The position numbers and the translations under genes were made by a program. Under the pieces are notes generated by a model. The model worked only from the letters and a program-made list of their open reading frames with translations, was not told the origin of the DNA and did not search any database. Positions 34,331 through 46,600 of a stretch of 64,000 nt of DNA are shown piece after piece; the first letter of the stretch is position 1; every line of letters starts with the position of its first letter. The stretch lies in contig NC_066336.1 of NCBI RefSeq assembly GCF_022539315.1, positions 930,001-994,000 on the forward strand, read 5' to 3'. This stretch comes from Serinus canaria (taxonomy: Eukaryota; Chordata; Aves; Passeriformes; Fringillidae).

Positions 34331-34382
34331 GGTGGTGGCTGAGGCGATGGCGGCGCCCTGGTGCCGCTGCCGCGGGCGCTGA
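34320..34382 (+). other. Upstream ORF candidate in the ZCCHC17 5' leader
   Basis: An ATG at 34,320 opens 20 codons (MAAAVVAEAMAAPWCRCRGR) ending at TGA. It lies upstream of the intron whose acceptor (TTTCCTCAG) is near 34,564. It counts only if transcription starts upstream of it, which the sequence does not show. Confidence 0.3.
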
Positions 34383-34630
34383 CAGGGCCGCACCGCCCCG
34401 CGGGCTCCGGGAAGAGCCGTCTTGTCCCACCGCGCCGGTCCGGGTCCGTTCTGCACTGGGGCACTGCGGGTTCCGTCGGGTCCATCCCCGCGCTGCTCAA
34501 GCCTCTGAAACCCGAGGGCTCTCTGGGGGTTTTCGGGTGTTAATGAAATATTTCTTTCCTCAGCATCCTGCAGAGGAGATGCGGTAGCGTGGGGTGAATC
34601 CAGCTGGCTGTCACGGCACGGAGGGAGGCG

Positions 34631-37600
34631 ATGGAGCCGCTCCCCGAGCTCTACTCCATCTTCCAGGGCGAGGTGCGGGAGCGGCCGGGGCCGCGCTCGG
34701 GGTGAATTCGGTGTTGGCTCAGCCGGGGTTGAGCCGGGGGAGGTTTGGGTGGCGGCAGCTCTGTACAGGGGCACACACCTGTGCCCGTGGAGTTGTTCAC
34801 GTGCAGGTGTAAGGGCTGCCACAGAGGCGGGCAGCAGGGGAGGGGGAGATTCTCTCCTCTTCTGTCACCTGATTCCCCACCTGCAGAGCTCAGAATTCCA
34901 ACCTCAGCAGCACCTGGAGCTGCTGGAGAGAGCCCAGAGGAGCCCCCGGAGCTGCTGCAGGGCTGGAGCCCCTCTGGAGCCAGGCTGGGAGAGCTGGGGG
35001 TGCTGCCCTGGAGAGGAGAAGGCTCCAGGGAGAGCTGAGAGCCCCTGCAGGGCCTGAAGGGGCTCCAGGAGAGCTGCAGAGGGACTGGGGACAAGGATGG
35101 AGGGACAGGAGCCAGGGAATGGCTGCCAGTGCCAGAGGGCAGGGCTGGATGGGATCTTGGCAATTGGGAATTGTTCCCTGGCAGGGTGGGGAGGGGCTGG
35201 GCTGGAATTGCCAGAGCAGCTGGGGCTGCCCCTGGATCCCTGGCAGTGCCCAAGGCCAGGCTGGACATTGGGGCTGGGAGCACCTGGCACAGTGGGAGGG
35301 GTCCCTGGCACAGTGGGAGGGGTCCCTGGCACAGTGGGAGGTGTCCCTGCCATGACAGGGGTGGCACTGGGTGGGATTTCAGGTCCCTCCCAACTCAAAC
35401 CATTCTGGGATTCTTTGCCCGTCTCCAGATCAGTGAGCTGGGCAGGTTTGTTGTGCAGATTCTCCCTTCTTTGGGAAGGGATTTTCTCCAGCTCTGCTCT
35501 GGGTTTTCTCCCCAGGTTGCTGCAGTGACAGATTATGGGGCCTTTATCAAAATCCCAGGCTGCAGGAAACAAGGTTGGTGTCTGTGAGATGATTTCATTG
35601 TTCAGAATTAAAGTCTTTCAGAAAAAGCTCAAAAAATGACTTTTTCCTAAATTAGGAAGGAATTTGGAAAGCATATAGAAGGTGATGGACTTTTGCATGA
35701 TTGCCAAAAAAAGACTCAAAAGAGTTTTTGGTAACTTCAGGATATCTTGAGGTGGGATTTTTGGGAAATTCTAGATATTTTGGGGTTTTGCTACCTTCAT
35801 ATTTTAGTGGAGGTTTTGGGAACTTCAGGATATTTGAGAGAATAATTGGAAGGAAATGGCCGAACTGTGGAAATTCTGCAGTTTGCCCAATTTCCTCCTT
35901 TTAGTGGTCAGTGTGAATGAATGCAGAAAAGGGACTGAAAGGAAACAAAGTGAAATAAATGAATTAAATCAAAAGAAGGGGAAAATCAGATTTAAGCTGT
36001 GTCTGATTGTGGGACAGCTGGAGCCCCCAAGGAGCCCCTTCCCTGCTCCCTGCAGGATTTTGGGCAGGATTTTGGGCAGGATTTTGGGCAGGATTGTGGC
36101 TGCTGGGGAGGCCCAGGGTACCTTGGAATAGGGCTGGACCAGCCACGTGCTCCCACGTTGCTCCTCCTGCAAGTGAAAAACACCAATTACTTGTTTTTAA
36201 AAGTTTGATAGTAAAAAAACTGTTATAAAAATAAAATGGTTATAAAAAATAGTAATATAATTAGAGTAATAAAAATTGGGACAATTAGGATTTAGGACAA
36301 TAGGAGACAGAAACAAAGAGTTACAGAGAGTCTGTGTTCCTCTTTTGGGCAAAATAAGCCCGAAAAAGGACACACAGGGGGTTTGGGGTGAGATTTGGGG
36401 GATTTGAGGGGGAAATGGGGCAGGAAAAGGGAGATTTTGGGTGGCAAAGGTTAACAGAGGATTAACCCTTAAAGGAACAGCCTGTTGTATATTCACACAT
36501 CTCATCCATGATGCATCAATTCCAGTCAAACACAGGATTCTGTCTGTCACTGTCACCTTCTTCCTCTTCTTCAGGGCTGAGGAGGCAGGAAGAAGTTCCT
36601 TCCTTCTGAAAATGAGCAATAAATTCTCTTTCTCTGTAAGGCTGAGGTGTCCTGTGGCTGCTGTCTCACTGCAAGTCCTTTCTTTAAAAAAAGGACCTGA
36701 CATTGCATAGTTCTACTCTAACATTATGTTATTATCTAAAACTATATTTAGCACACCACTTGAGGAAGTGAATACACCATCATTTCCTAACACAGCACAT
36801 TTAATATTCATTTGCATATTTGTGAAAGGCCAATCAGAAAATTGGCATTTTTCACAGTGCAGAGCCCTGCTCTCCTCTGGCAGTACCCAAACCCAGTCCA
36901 GGCTGGGCTCTTGTATCCTGTCTCTGCAGTTAAAAATTGGAGCAACCCCCAAAATACATCTACTACTAATAAATATATTTATTATATATAAATATAGATA
37001 TTATATATATCCCCTGGGGCTGTTCCTGTCTCTTCTGTCCCATGTGTCCCATCCCCTGGGGCTGTTCCTGTCTCTTCTGTCCCATGTGTCCCATCCCCTG
37101 GGGCTGTTCCTGTCCCTTCTGTCCCATGTGTCCCATCCCCTGGGGCTGTTCCTGTCCCTTCTGTCCCATCCATGAGGAGCTGCTCTCTGCCAGGCACACT
37201 TGAGGCTGTTCCTGTCCCTTCTCTGCCATCCCCTGAGGAGCTGCTCTATGGCAGGCACACACCTGGAGCTGTTCCTGTCCCCTCTGTCCCATCCCCTGTG
37301 GCTGTTTGTGTCCCTTTTGTCCCATCCATGAGGAGCTGTTCTTTGCCAGGCACACCTTTTGCTGTTCCTGTCCCATCCCCTGGGGCTGTTCCTGTCCCTT
37401 CTGTCCCAACCCCTGGGGCTGTTCCTGTCCCCTCTGTGCCATCCCCTGTTGCTGATTCTGTCCCCTCTGTGCCATCCCCTGTTGCTGATTCTGTCCCCTC
37501 TGTGCCATCCCCCCAGGCCTGGTGCACAGGACTCACATGTCCTCCTGCCCCGTGGACAAACCCGCAGAGATGCTGGACGTGGGGGACAAGGTGTGGGTGA

Positions 37601-40600
37601 AGCTCATTGGGAGAGAGGTAACCCTGATTCAAGGCAGAGTCCTGAGTTCATTAACGTCGTTAGGTCCCCATTAACACACTGCTAATTGTGGGCTCTGCAG
37701 ATGAAGGAGGACAAGCTGAAGCTCTCACTCTCCATGAAGGTTGTGCACCAAGGCACGGGGAAGGACCTGGATCCCAACAACGTTTCCCTTGAGTGGGTAA
37801 ATCTGAGCAGAACAGAGGGCATGGCTGCCCAGGGGGCACAGGGCATGGCTGCCCAGGGCACAGGGCATGGCTGCCCAGGGCATGGCTGCCCAGGGGACAC
37901 AGGGCATGGCTGCCCAGGGGACATGGGGCACGGCTGCCCAGGGGACATGGGGCACGGCTGCCCACAGGGGACACAGGGCATGGCTGCCCAGGGCATGGCT
38001 GCCCAGGGGGCACAGGGCATGGCTGCCCAGGGGACACAGGGCATGGCTGCCCAGGGCATGGCTGCCCAGGGGACATGGGGCATGGCTGCCCAGGGCATGG
38101 CTGCCCAGGGGGCACAGGGCATGGCTGCCCAGGGGACATGGGGCACGGCTGCCCAGGGGACATGGGGCACGGCTGCCCACAGGGCACAGGGCATGGCTGC
38201 CTCTGCCAGAGGGCAGGGCTGTGTGGCAGCAGCTCTGGCCACAGAGAGCAGCACAACTTTCCCAGGCATTGTTCTGGGAAAGGCTGAGAGAAGATCAGAG
38301 AAAAGAATGAGAAGCAATTCCTATCTTCACTTGCTGCTCCTGTTGCTGGGAACATGTGGAATGTGTTATGGAGATTTCTTTACCAAAGGGTGGTTTCCTA
38401 ATTAACCAGTGGTGATGGTGTTTTGATTAGAGGACCAATTAAGTCTGTCTGTATTGTAACTGTCTATAAAAGCAACGGGTTTCTTAAAAAAGATAGATGT
38501 TGATCAACATTCTGTGAATCATGGAATCAGTGCTAATTATTACCTGGCCAGGGGACAGGGATGGATGGGATTTTGGGAAGGAATTGTTCCCTGGGAGACT
38601 GGGATGGGATTCCCAGAGCAGCTGTGGCTGCCCCTGGGTCCCTGGAGGTGTCCAAGGCCAGGTCAGCTCTGCTCTTTGGGTTTAGAATGTTTTACTGTGA
38701 GAGTGTCCTGGTTTTGCATGGGAGACTGTTGCAGGAAATCCAGGACTCCTGAACAGCTGACCAGTGTGATCCAGGAGAAGCCTCTGTTGTTTACATTGCA
38801 CACACATTTATAGATTCTGCAGACTGCTGGATTGGTGCCTTTGTCTTGCTCTCTGTTTTCTGCCTGCATTTCTCAGAGTGTGGGGTTGGTCACAGTGCAG
38901 GTGTTTCACAGCCCTCTGTTATCCTGTTCTTGTGGTCTTGGTGTTCGGTTTCTCAGCCTGTTCTTTCTTCATGTGCCCAATTTATGTTCCAGTAGCCTTG
39001 AGGAATCCCTGAGGCTTTGATGGCAGGCTCAGGAGCAGGCTGGTGGTGCCCACTATGGCCCAACCCTGCAAATCCATCGCAGCAGGAGACATTTACAGAA
39101 GTGATTATCAGTGCAGGGCACCCCCAGTGTAGGGAATAATCTGCTCTGACTCCATTATTTGGAAGGCTGAACAAATGCTTTATGAAGCTGTACTATATTA
39201 CACTAATACTGTACTAAATTACATCCTAAAGAGATACTGGACTGAAAGGTACCCCATTAAAAAAGAGAAACCTGTGACTGTCTGGGACAGCCAGGACACA
39301 GCTTTGACCCAGTTATCCAAGGAATCAAAACAACCTTCACCAGTGTCCAGTTGACAAATCACTTTGGGTAAACAGTCTCCATAACACATTCCACAGGTGC
39401 AGAACAACAGGAGCACTGAATAGAAATAAGAATTGTTTTCTCTTCTTCTCTGAGCTTCTCACTGCCTTTCCCTAGGAGGAATCCTTGGGAACTTGTGCCT
39501 GCTGCTCTCTGTGAAGGGAGCTGCAGCCACAAGTAAACTCAAAATTAGTAAAATCTCAAATCAGCAAACCAAAACCACCACACCAAATAACCTTTAAAGG
39601 CCTTGTGGTTGTACAGAAACATAAAAGCCTTTTGTTTGTACAAAAATGAAGGAATTAAAGCTGAGAATGGATTGAAAATGGAGCTGTTCTTGTCCTCCCA
39701 GCCAGGATGAGAGGAAGAAACGCTCCTTCAGGGACTACACGAGCCAGAAGATCACCCTGGAGGCCGTGCTGAACACGGTGTGCAAGAAGTGTGGCTGCAA
39801 AGGTGGGTGTGGGCTGCTGCTCTGTGGCTCTGTCCCAGCCAGGCAGTGACCCTTGGTGGGCTTGGATCAGTGTCTGTCTCGTGGCTGGAATCCTAGAATG
39901 GTTTGGGTTGGGAGGGACCTTAAATCCCACCTGATTCCAGTCCCCAGGGACACCTTCCACCATCCCAGGCTGCTCCAAGCCCTGTCCAGCCTGGCCTTGC
40001 ACACTTCCAGGGATCCAGGGCCAGCCACAGCTGCTGACATGGTTACAAGGACTGAATTGTGGTTCCACGTTTGTCCTTTAGAGGACGGAGTTTTTATCAC
40101 TTGCTACAAAACCAAAAGATTTAATTCAAGTCCTTAAAAAATAGAAAAATGTTTATTCCTTAAAATCACACCCCTTTGGGCTACTGGGGAGGGGGCAGTG
40201 GAGGCCACAAAGGTGATGAAAGACTGGAGAAACGAGGAGAGACTGAGGGAGCTGGGCCTGGCTGTTGTGGAGAATAAAACTGAGAGGGAATGCCATCAAT
40301 CCACACAAATATCCCCAGGGGGTGTCAGAGGATGGTGCAGACTCTGCTCAGGGACAGGACAAGGAGTGATGGCCAGAAAGGAAAATACAACGAGCTCCAG
40401 CTCGCTGTGGGGAAGAACTTCTGTCTGAGGGGAGTCCCAGAGAACAGGGAGGGAGTGGAGTCTCCCTCTCTGGAGCCATCCCAACCCCCTGGATATGTCC
40501 CTGTGTCACCTGCTCCAGGTGATCCCTTCAAGCCCAACCATTCTGTGCCTCTTGCTGGGAGGCAGAATCACTGAGGTGGGAAAAGAGCTCCAAGGACATC

Positions 40601-43600
40601 GAGCCAAGCTGTGCCTGATCCCCACCTTGTCCCCAGCCCAGAGCTCTGAGTGCCACCACCTGAGTCCTTCCTTGGGCACCTCCAGGGATGGGCACTCCAA
40701 CCTCCCTGGGCAGTGCCAAGGCCTGAGCCCCCTTTCCATGGGGAAATTCCTGCTGTGCCCACCCTGAGCCTGCCCTGGCCCAGCCTGAGGCCGTTCCCTC
40801 TGCTCCTGTCCCTGTTCCCTGGAGCACAGCCCGACCCCCCCGGCTGTCCCCTCCTGGCAGGAGCTGTGCAGAGCCACAAGGGCCCCCTGAGCCTCCTCTG
40901 CTCCAGGCTGAGCCCCTTCCCAGCTCCCTCAGCCCCTCCTGGGGCTCCAGCCCTGTTCCCTGAGCTGCAGGGAGCCCCTGGGCTCTCTGAGCAGCACAGA
41001 GCCCCTGCCCTCACCTGCCATCCGTGTTGTAGTGCAGCTCCATGACAGCCCCGCTGTGTCCCTTCAGGGTGGCAAAGTTGTCACAGTCCCCGTAGGCGTT
41101 CCAGAGCACTGGGGGACAGCAAGGGACAGGTGAGCACAGGAGAGGCACAGGAGCAGCCTGGAGCTGATCTTTGGGGCTCCAGCCAAGTGCAGGATGGACC
41201 ATCCCCAGTGCTGAGTGCCATTTGGGGCAATTACTCTGATTTTGGTTTTAAAGAAGCAAACAAACCTTCAGCAGGTGACCCCCTGTGAACACCCATCAGT
41301 GGAAGCTCCAGCTCATTGGTGGGACACTGGAGCTGTGCCTTAGAGCTAAAACCAAGTTTGTGCCCTGCTGAAGTGATGTCCTGCTTGGTTCAGCAGTGGG
41401 AAGAGGATTTTGTGGTGCCTTTCAGTAGATTTATTCAGGTGGTTTTATTTGTGCAGGAGTTTTTGCTGTGCCCTACTTGTGTTTTTTAGAGGATATGGTT
41501 CATGGGGCCCTGCTATTCTGGAGGAGGTTAATGCTGAGAGTGGCCTCTGTAGTTGTAGAGAAGTATCCTTAAAGTACTATTTTAAAGAATTATTACTATT
41601 TAAAGAACTCTTATGTATAAAACACTATTTTAAAGAACCCCCAAAACCAGGATTATGCCTATTTTCAATCTGCTTTTTAACAGTGGTGTCTCCTCCTAAC
41701 AGCAGGTGCCAGCTCTCCAAACTTCCCCTGCAGCTTAGTAGGTCAACTTTGATGTCTCCAGAGTAGAACCAGAAGAGCTGAATTTCTCTCTCTTTGTGGC
41801 TTTAGCTCGTTTTCCAGGTGCCAATCACACCAATTTACCTTTCCCCCATTCTTTTCTGGGCTGATTAAGCCCCTGCAGAGACAGATTTTTACTTGTTGAG
41901 ACAAGAATATTTTCTCTTTTGCCTAACTAATCCTTCCAGAATGACCTGGGTTGTGTTTGTTCCCTGTCCTGTTTAATCAGGGCATGTTCAAGCAGCTGAA
42001 ATTTCAGGATAAAAAAATGTCCAGTGTAGATTTTCTCCTTGAAAAAGACTGATAATCAAAAAAGCCTTGGCAGCCCTTCAGGTGTATGAAATTCATTTGT
42101 TAAAAAAGGAGCACAGAAAAGGAGAAGGGGCTGGGTTGTTCCGTCAAACACCTTTTTTTTTCCAGGTCACTTTGCCAAGGAGTGTTTCATGCAGCCTGGA
42201 GGAACCAAATACAGCCTCATTCCAGAGGAGGAGGAAGAGGAGGGGACAGCAGCAGGACGTGAAGGGGATAAAAAGATCAGCCAGGCTGAGGAGTCTTCAA
42301 AAAAGAGGAAAAAGGTATGAGGTGGCCTCTGGCTGGCCTGGAAAAGGAAATGGGGGATGGGAATTTGCTCTGTAGTTACAAGTGGGTTACTCCAGCAAGG
42401 TGGGTGTGAGTAGCCAGGTGTGGGCTGAGAAGGTGCCTCAGTTTTGGGCAGATTCTGGAGCAAAACAGGAACCTCCTGTGCAGATTTCCTGTTAATTCTT
42501 GGGTTTTCTCCTGTTATTGTCAAGTTCCCTTCAAGGTGGTTTTGTGCTACAGCCCTCAAAGGATATTCTTAGAGTGAGAAAAAGATGATTGTTGTTTTTC
42601 TTGGTCTTTGTGAGGCTCTACAGGCATTGCTTCAGTGTCCTCAATCCTGTGATTCCTGTTTTCCTCCTTTCTCCTGCCCTCACACCCTCCTTTGATCTGG
42701 ACTCAGTGCCCTGCTGGCTCCAGGGGTATCCTGACCCTGCCAGAGCTGTGGGAATTGGGTTTATCTGCACACTCTGGGGGAAAATCCCTGGCTGTGTTTG
42801 CACAGGGAGCATTTCCAGGCTCCAGAGCACTTTCTGTCCCTGTGAAAATGGCACCAGATCAGAGACATTTCCCAGGCTGTGTTTGACCTCTGGCTCAGAG
42901 CAGATGAGATAAAATAAAACACAGGTGAGACTTGAACCCAAGCCAGGAGCTTTTGGTGGTCAGGGCTGTTCAGGGATGAGTATTCACAGAGTCCCAGAGG
43001 GTTTGGGGTGGAAGGGACCTTAAATCCCAGCCCAGCCCTGCCATGCTCCCAGGCTGCTCCCAGGCTGCTCCCAGCCCCATCCAGCCTGGCCTGGGGCACG
43101 TCCATTCAAGACTTCAATAAATTAATTCTTCCATCAGCCCCTTCACAGTCCCACTTTTAATCACTCTTCAAAACTCTTTCTCTATTTTTTCCCCCTCTCT
43201 CCAGCTCTGTGGCCTCTCTGTATCCCCGGAGAGTGGCAACAGGCAGAAAAGGCTCAAGTTATTTAAAAGTTTTGGGGGAGAATTACACAAAGAAGTGCAC
43301 AAATATAGCTTGTTATCCTACCCCTGCCCTTCCACCAGGATGGGGGTTCCCAGTGGAGTCTTGCCCTGCTGACACTACAGGAAATGTGGGTCACTGTCCT
43401 GAATTTGTTCCTGATTTTTTTGGGGTTGGTGGATTAATAGCTTTCCTTGAAATCTCCCTTGTTCCTTTGATCTCCCTCCCTTCTCAAGGGTGACATCAAA
43501 AGTTGTCAGATGTTTTCCAGAGCTGGAATAATAAAACTTGGAGCTTTTTTGGAGGCAGGATGTGGGATCCTGGAGATGAATGGTTCCCTTGTAGTCTGGA

Positions 43601-46600
43601 GTGCCTGCTGTGATCTTGTCTGGGAGCCACCATGTGCTTCCCTGCCTGCCTGGAGCTCCAGGGATTTGCAGCATGTGGCAGCATCTCTGTGGATTCAGGG
43701 ACAATCTCCTTGCTGACCTGTCCCCTCCCATATGTGTGACACCAGTGTGGCCCTGGAGTTTTTAAATGAGAGGAGGGAGCTGCCAGCTCCCAAGGGATTC
43801 CATCTCCGCTGAGTGTCAGAGCAATAAAATTAATATTTGTGATTGTTCAGGATCAATCTGAATCTGGTATTTCCTTGCAGTTTCTGGGGGTTTTCTCCTC
43901 TTCCCAAAAATTCCTCCAGGATCCTCACCCCTTTTTTTTTTTGCCTTCTCAGTGGTTCCCAACTCCTGTTTTCCCTCCTGCCTGAGGCCCCCAGGATTCC
44001 CAGGCTGGAGCTCGATTCAGGTCTCTGCGTGGGAGTGGCACTGGTGTGACAGTGACACATCCTTGGGTGGCAGCACTGAGCCCTGTCCTGTCTCCTGTAA
44101 TCCCTGAGGAAAGAGGGGATGGAAGGAGAAGGGGAGAGGCTGGAGGGTGTCCAGGGAAGGGAATGGGGCTGGAGAATCCTGAGGGAGCTGGGGCTCAGCC
44201 TGAGAAAAGGGGGATCAGGGCCCTGCCCTGCTCTCTGCCAGGAGGGGACAGCTGGGGATGGGTGACAGCAAAGAGCCTCAAGTTGTGCCGAGGGAGGTTC
44301 AGGCTTGCCACTGCTCAGCCCAGGGCAAGTTACAAACCCAGACATTTCCAGGTTTTCCATGTGTGTGCAGCCTGACAGAGCAGGAACATGGCTGCTCTCC
44401 CCATCCTTGCACCTTCAGCACAAGAGTGTGCAGCTGCTCCCTCCTCTCTCCCAGAGCAGGGCAAGATGGCTCTGAATGCAAAGGGAGAGCCAGCAGCCAC
44501 TGAGCCACTGGGGCAGAATCCCCATCTTTACTGTCCCTGGCCCAGGAGATTGCACCTACTCTGACCCCAGCTCTGCTTCAAACCACTCCTGACCTCCCTG
44601 CCATCTCATTTTGGAGGTTTATGGAGGGGTTCTCCCACCTGCCCCCCAACTTCTCTTGGAAGTTTTCACTCCCTTGTCTGCTTTTCCCTTTTTATGCCCC
44701 ATTCCCATGCAGATATTTGGGAAAAATCCTTCACAGAAAGGGTTGATGAAACTGTCCTGGCAGTGGTGGAGTCCCCATCCCTCCTAAACCTCGTGGATGT
44801 GACACCTGGGGACGTGCTGGTGGTGCTGGGGCCGTGTTGGACTGGCTGATCTTGGGGGCTTTTCCAACCTAAACAATTCCAGGATTCCGTGGTGCTGTGC
44901 CAGGGGTGAGCCCTGGAGCTGTCTGGGACCGCTGGGCAGGCCCAGGCTCTGTGTCCCTTCTCCTCCTGGGGTCACAGGGTGAAGGAGCTCCTGTGGGAAC
45001 AGCAGTGTCCCTGCTGGGGTTGTGTGGGAGGCAGGAGGCTGGGAATGGCTGAGCCCTTCTCATCCTGCTGTCCTCTAAAAAAACCTGCACTGCTGACTGA
45101 GGGGTAACCCCTTGCATTGAAATTCTCCAAGTTTATCCCGTCTTCTGCTCACACAACCTCCAATTTGGGGCTTTGGATGCATTTCAAAGTTCCTTATGAG
45201 CTGTATTCCACATGGAGCAGCTCATCCCTGAGGTGGTTTTGGGTGGCCTTTGGGATTGGGGCTTTTTTATGACTTTGCTGCTCTTTTCCCCACCTCGTGG
45301 AAGATTTGCAGATCTTCACGTTAAAACCACGCCTAAGTGTGTTCCTTCTGTGACCTGTGGCTCATCCAGCCTTGGTCCATCCTCAGTTTTACTGGTTTTA
45401 CTGGTTCTTCCATGGCATGAAGAAGGCACAGCCCTTCACACATTGTCTTCATGGAATTTTTTCTGAATCTGGCTGTCTTTATGTACTGGCTCTGGGCTGG
45501 GTTCTTCTCCTCAGCTTCATTCTGACTGCTCCTCCCACAAAGGATGCAAAACCACCTTTAGATTGGTGCAATGAATCTTGTTTGGAATGAAATTGGCTGG
45601 TGGAATGAGGATAAAGACTAAAATGATGAAGCCTAGAAGGATTCCTGGCACACCCCTGGGCATGCAGACAGACATTAGGAATCCATTCCTGTTTTTCACA
45701 AAAGGACAAGACACAAAGTCTTGGAGTGGGATTTTAACTCCTCAGAAGGGTCTGGTGAAAAATATTTCAACTTCTTGGACAGCTCTGGGCACTCCCCTCT
45801 TATCTCAACCCCGAATACCTTTAGGAGGAATGAGCTGTTGGAACATTCTGAGAGCACAGCCTGGAGCAGTTTCCTCACAAAGGACAGGAGGGAGCCTGCA
45901 GTGCTGGAGGGGCCCCTCTTGGAGGAGTTTCTGGAGCATTAGGGAAGGAATTCCTTGAAAACCAACACTCAGGCTCCAGCCCAGCCCAGCTCCAGCAGGG
46001 GCTTGGAGAGAGGTTTGGGAGCACTTTTGTTGGGTTCTGCTGTGCTAATTGCAGAGGTGGGGCAGGATGTGCAAGGATCCGTGAGGTGCAGATCTGTGTG
46101 AGGCTGACTGAGAGCTGCTTGGGCCAAATCCTCTCCAAATATTGCCCCAAAATGCAGTGTGGGGGGTGCTGGGTGTGCCCAGAGCTGAGCTGGGTGTGCC
46201 AGAGCTGAGCTGAGCCCCATCCAGCCTGGCTGAGGGCACTTGGCAGCTCAGGGTGTCCCTGCAGGCACAAACCTGGGCTTTGCTCAGTCCCTGAGCTGCA
46301 AACACCCCCTGCTCACTGCATTCCCTGGTGACCCCAGTGCTCCATCCCCTGCTCACTGCATTCATTCCCTGGTGACCCCAGTGCTCCATCCCCTGCTCAC
46401 TGCATTCATTCCCTGGTGACCCCAGTGCTCCATCCCCTGCTCACTGCATTCCCTGGTGACCCCAGTGCTGATCTCCAGGGCTGGGATGCTGGAATGAAGG
46501 AAAGGTCAGGGGCAGGATGCTGCTGCTGTAGGAGTATTTTGCAGCAGTGCTGCCTCCTGCTACTGAAAATCATAAAATCGTGGAATGGTTTGGTTTGAAA

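Noticed and set aside
37686..38405. ORF continuing ZCCHC17 exon 37,701-37,792 for 239 codons
   Set aside because: Its first part is the real exon, but beyond the donor it reads the GGCATGGCTGCCCAGG minisatellite.
41011..41202. Possible expressed SNRNP40 paralog at 41 kb
   Set aside because: Only exon 3 and its intron flanks are present; no other SNRNP40 exon is nearby, so it is a duplicated fragment, not a gene.
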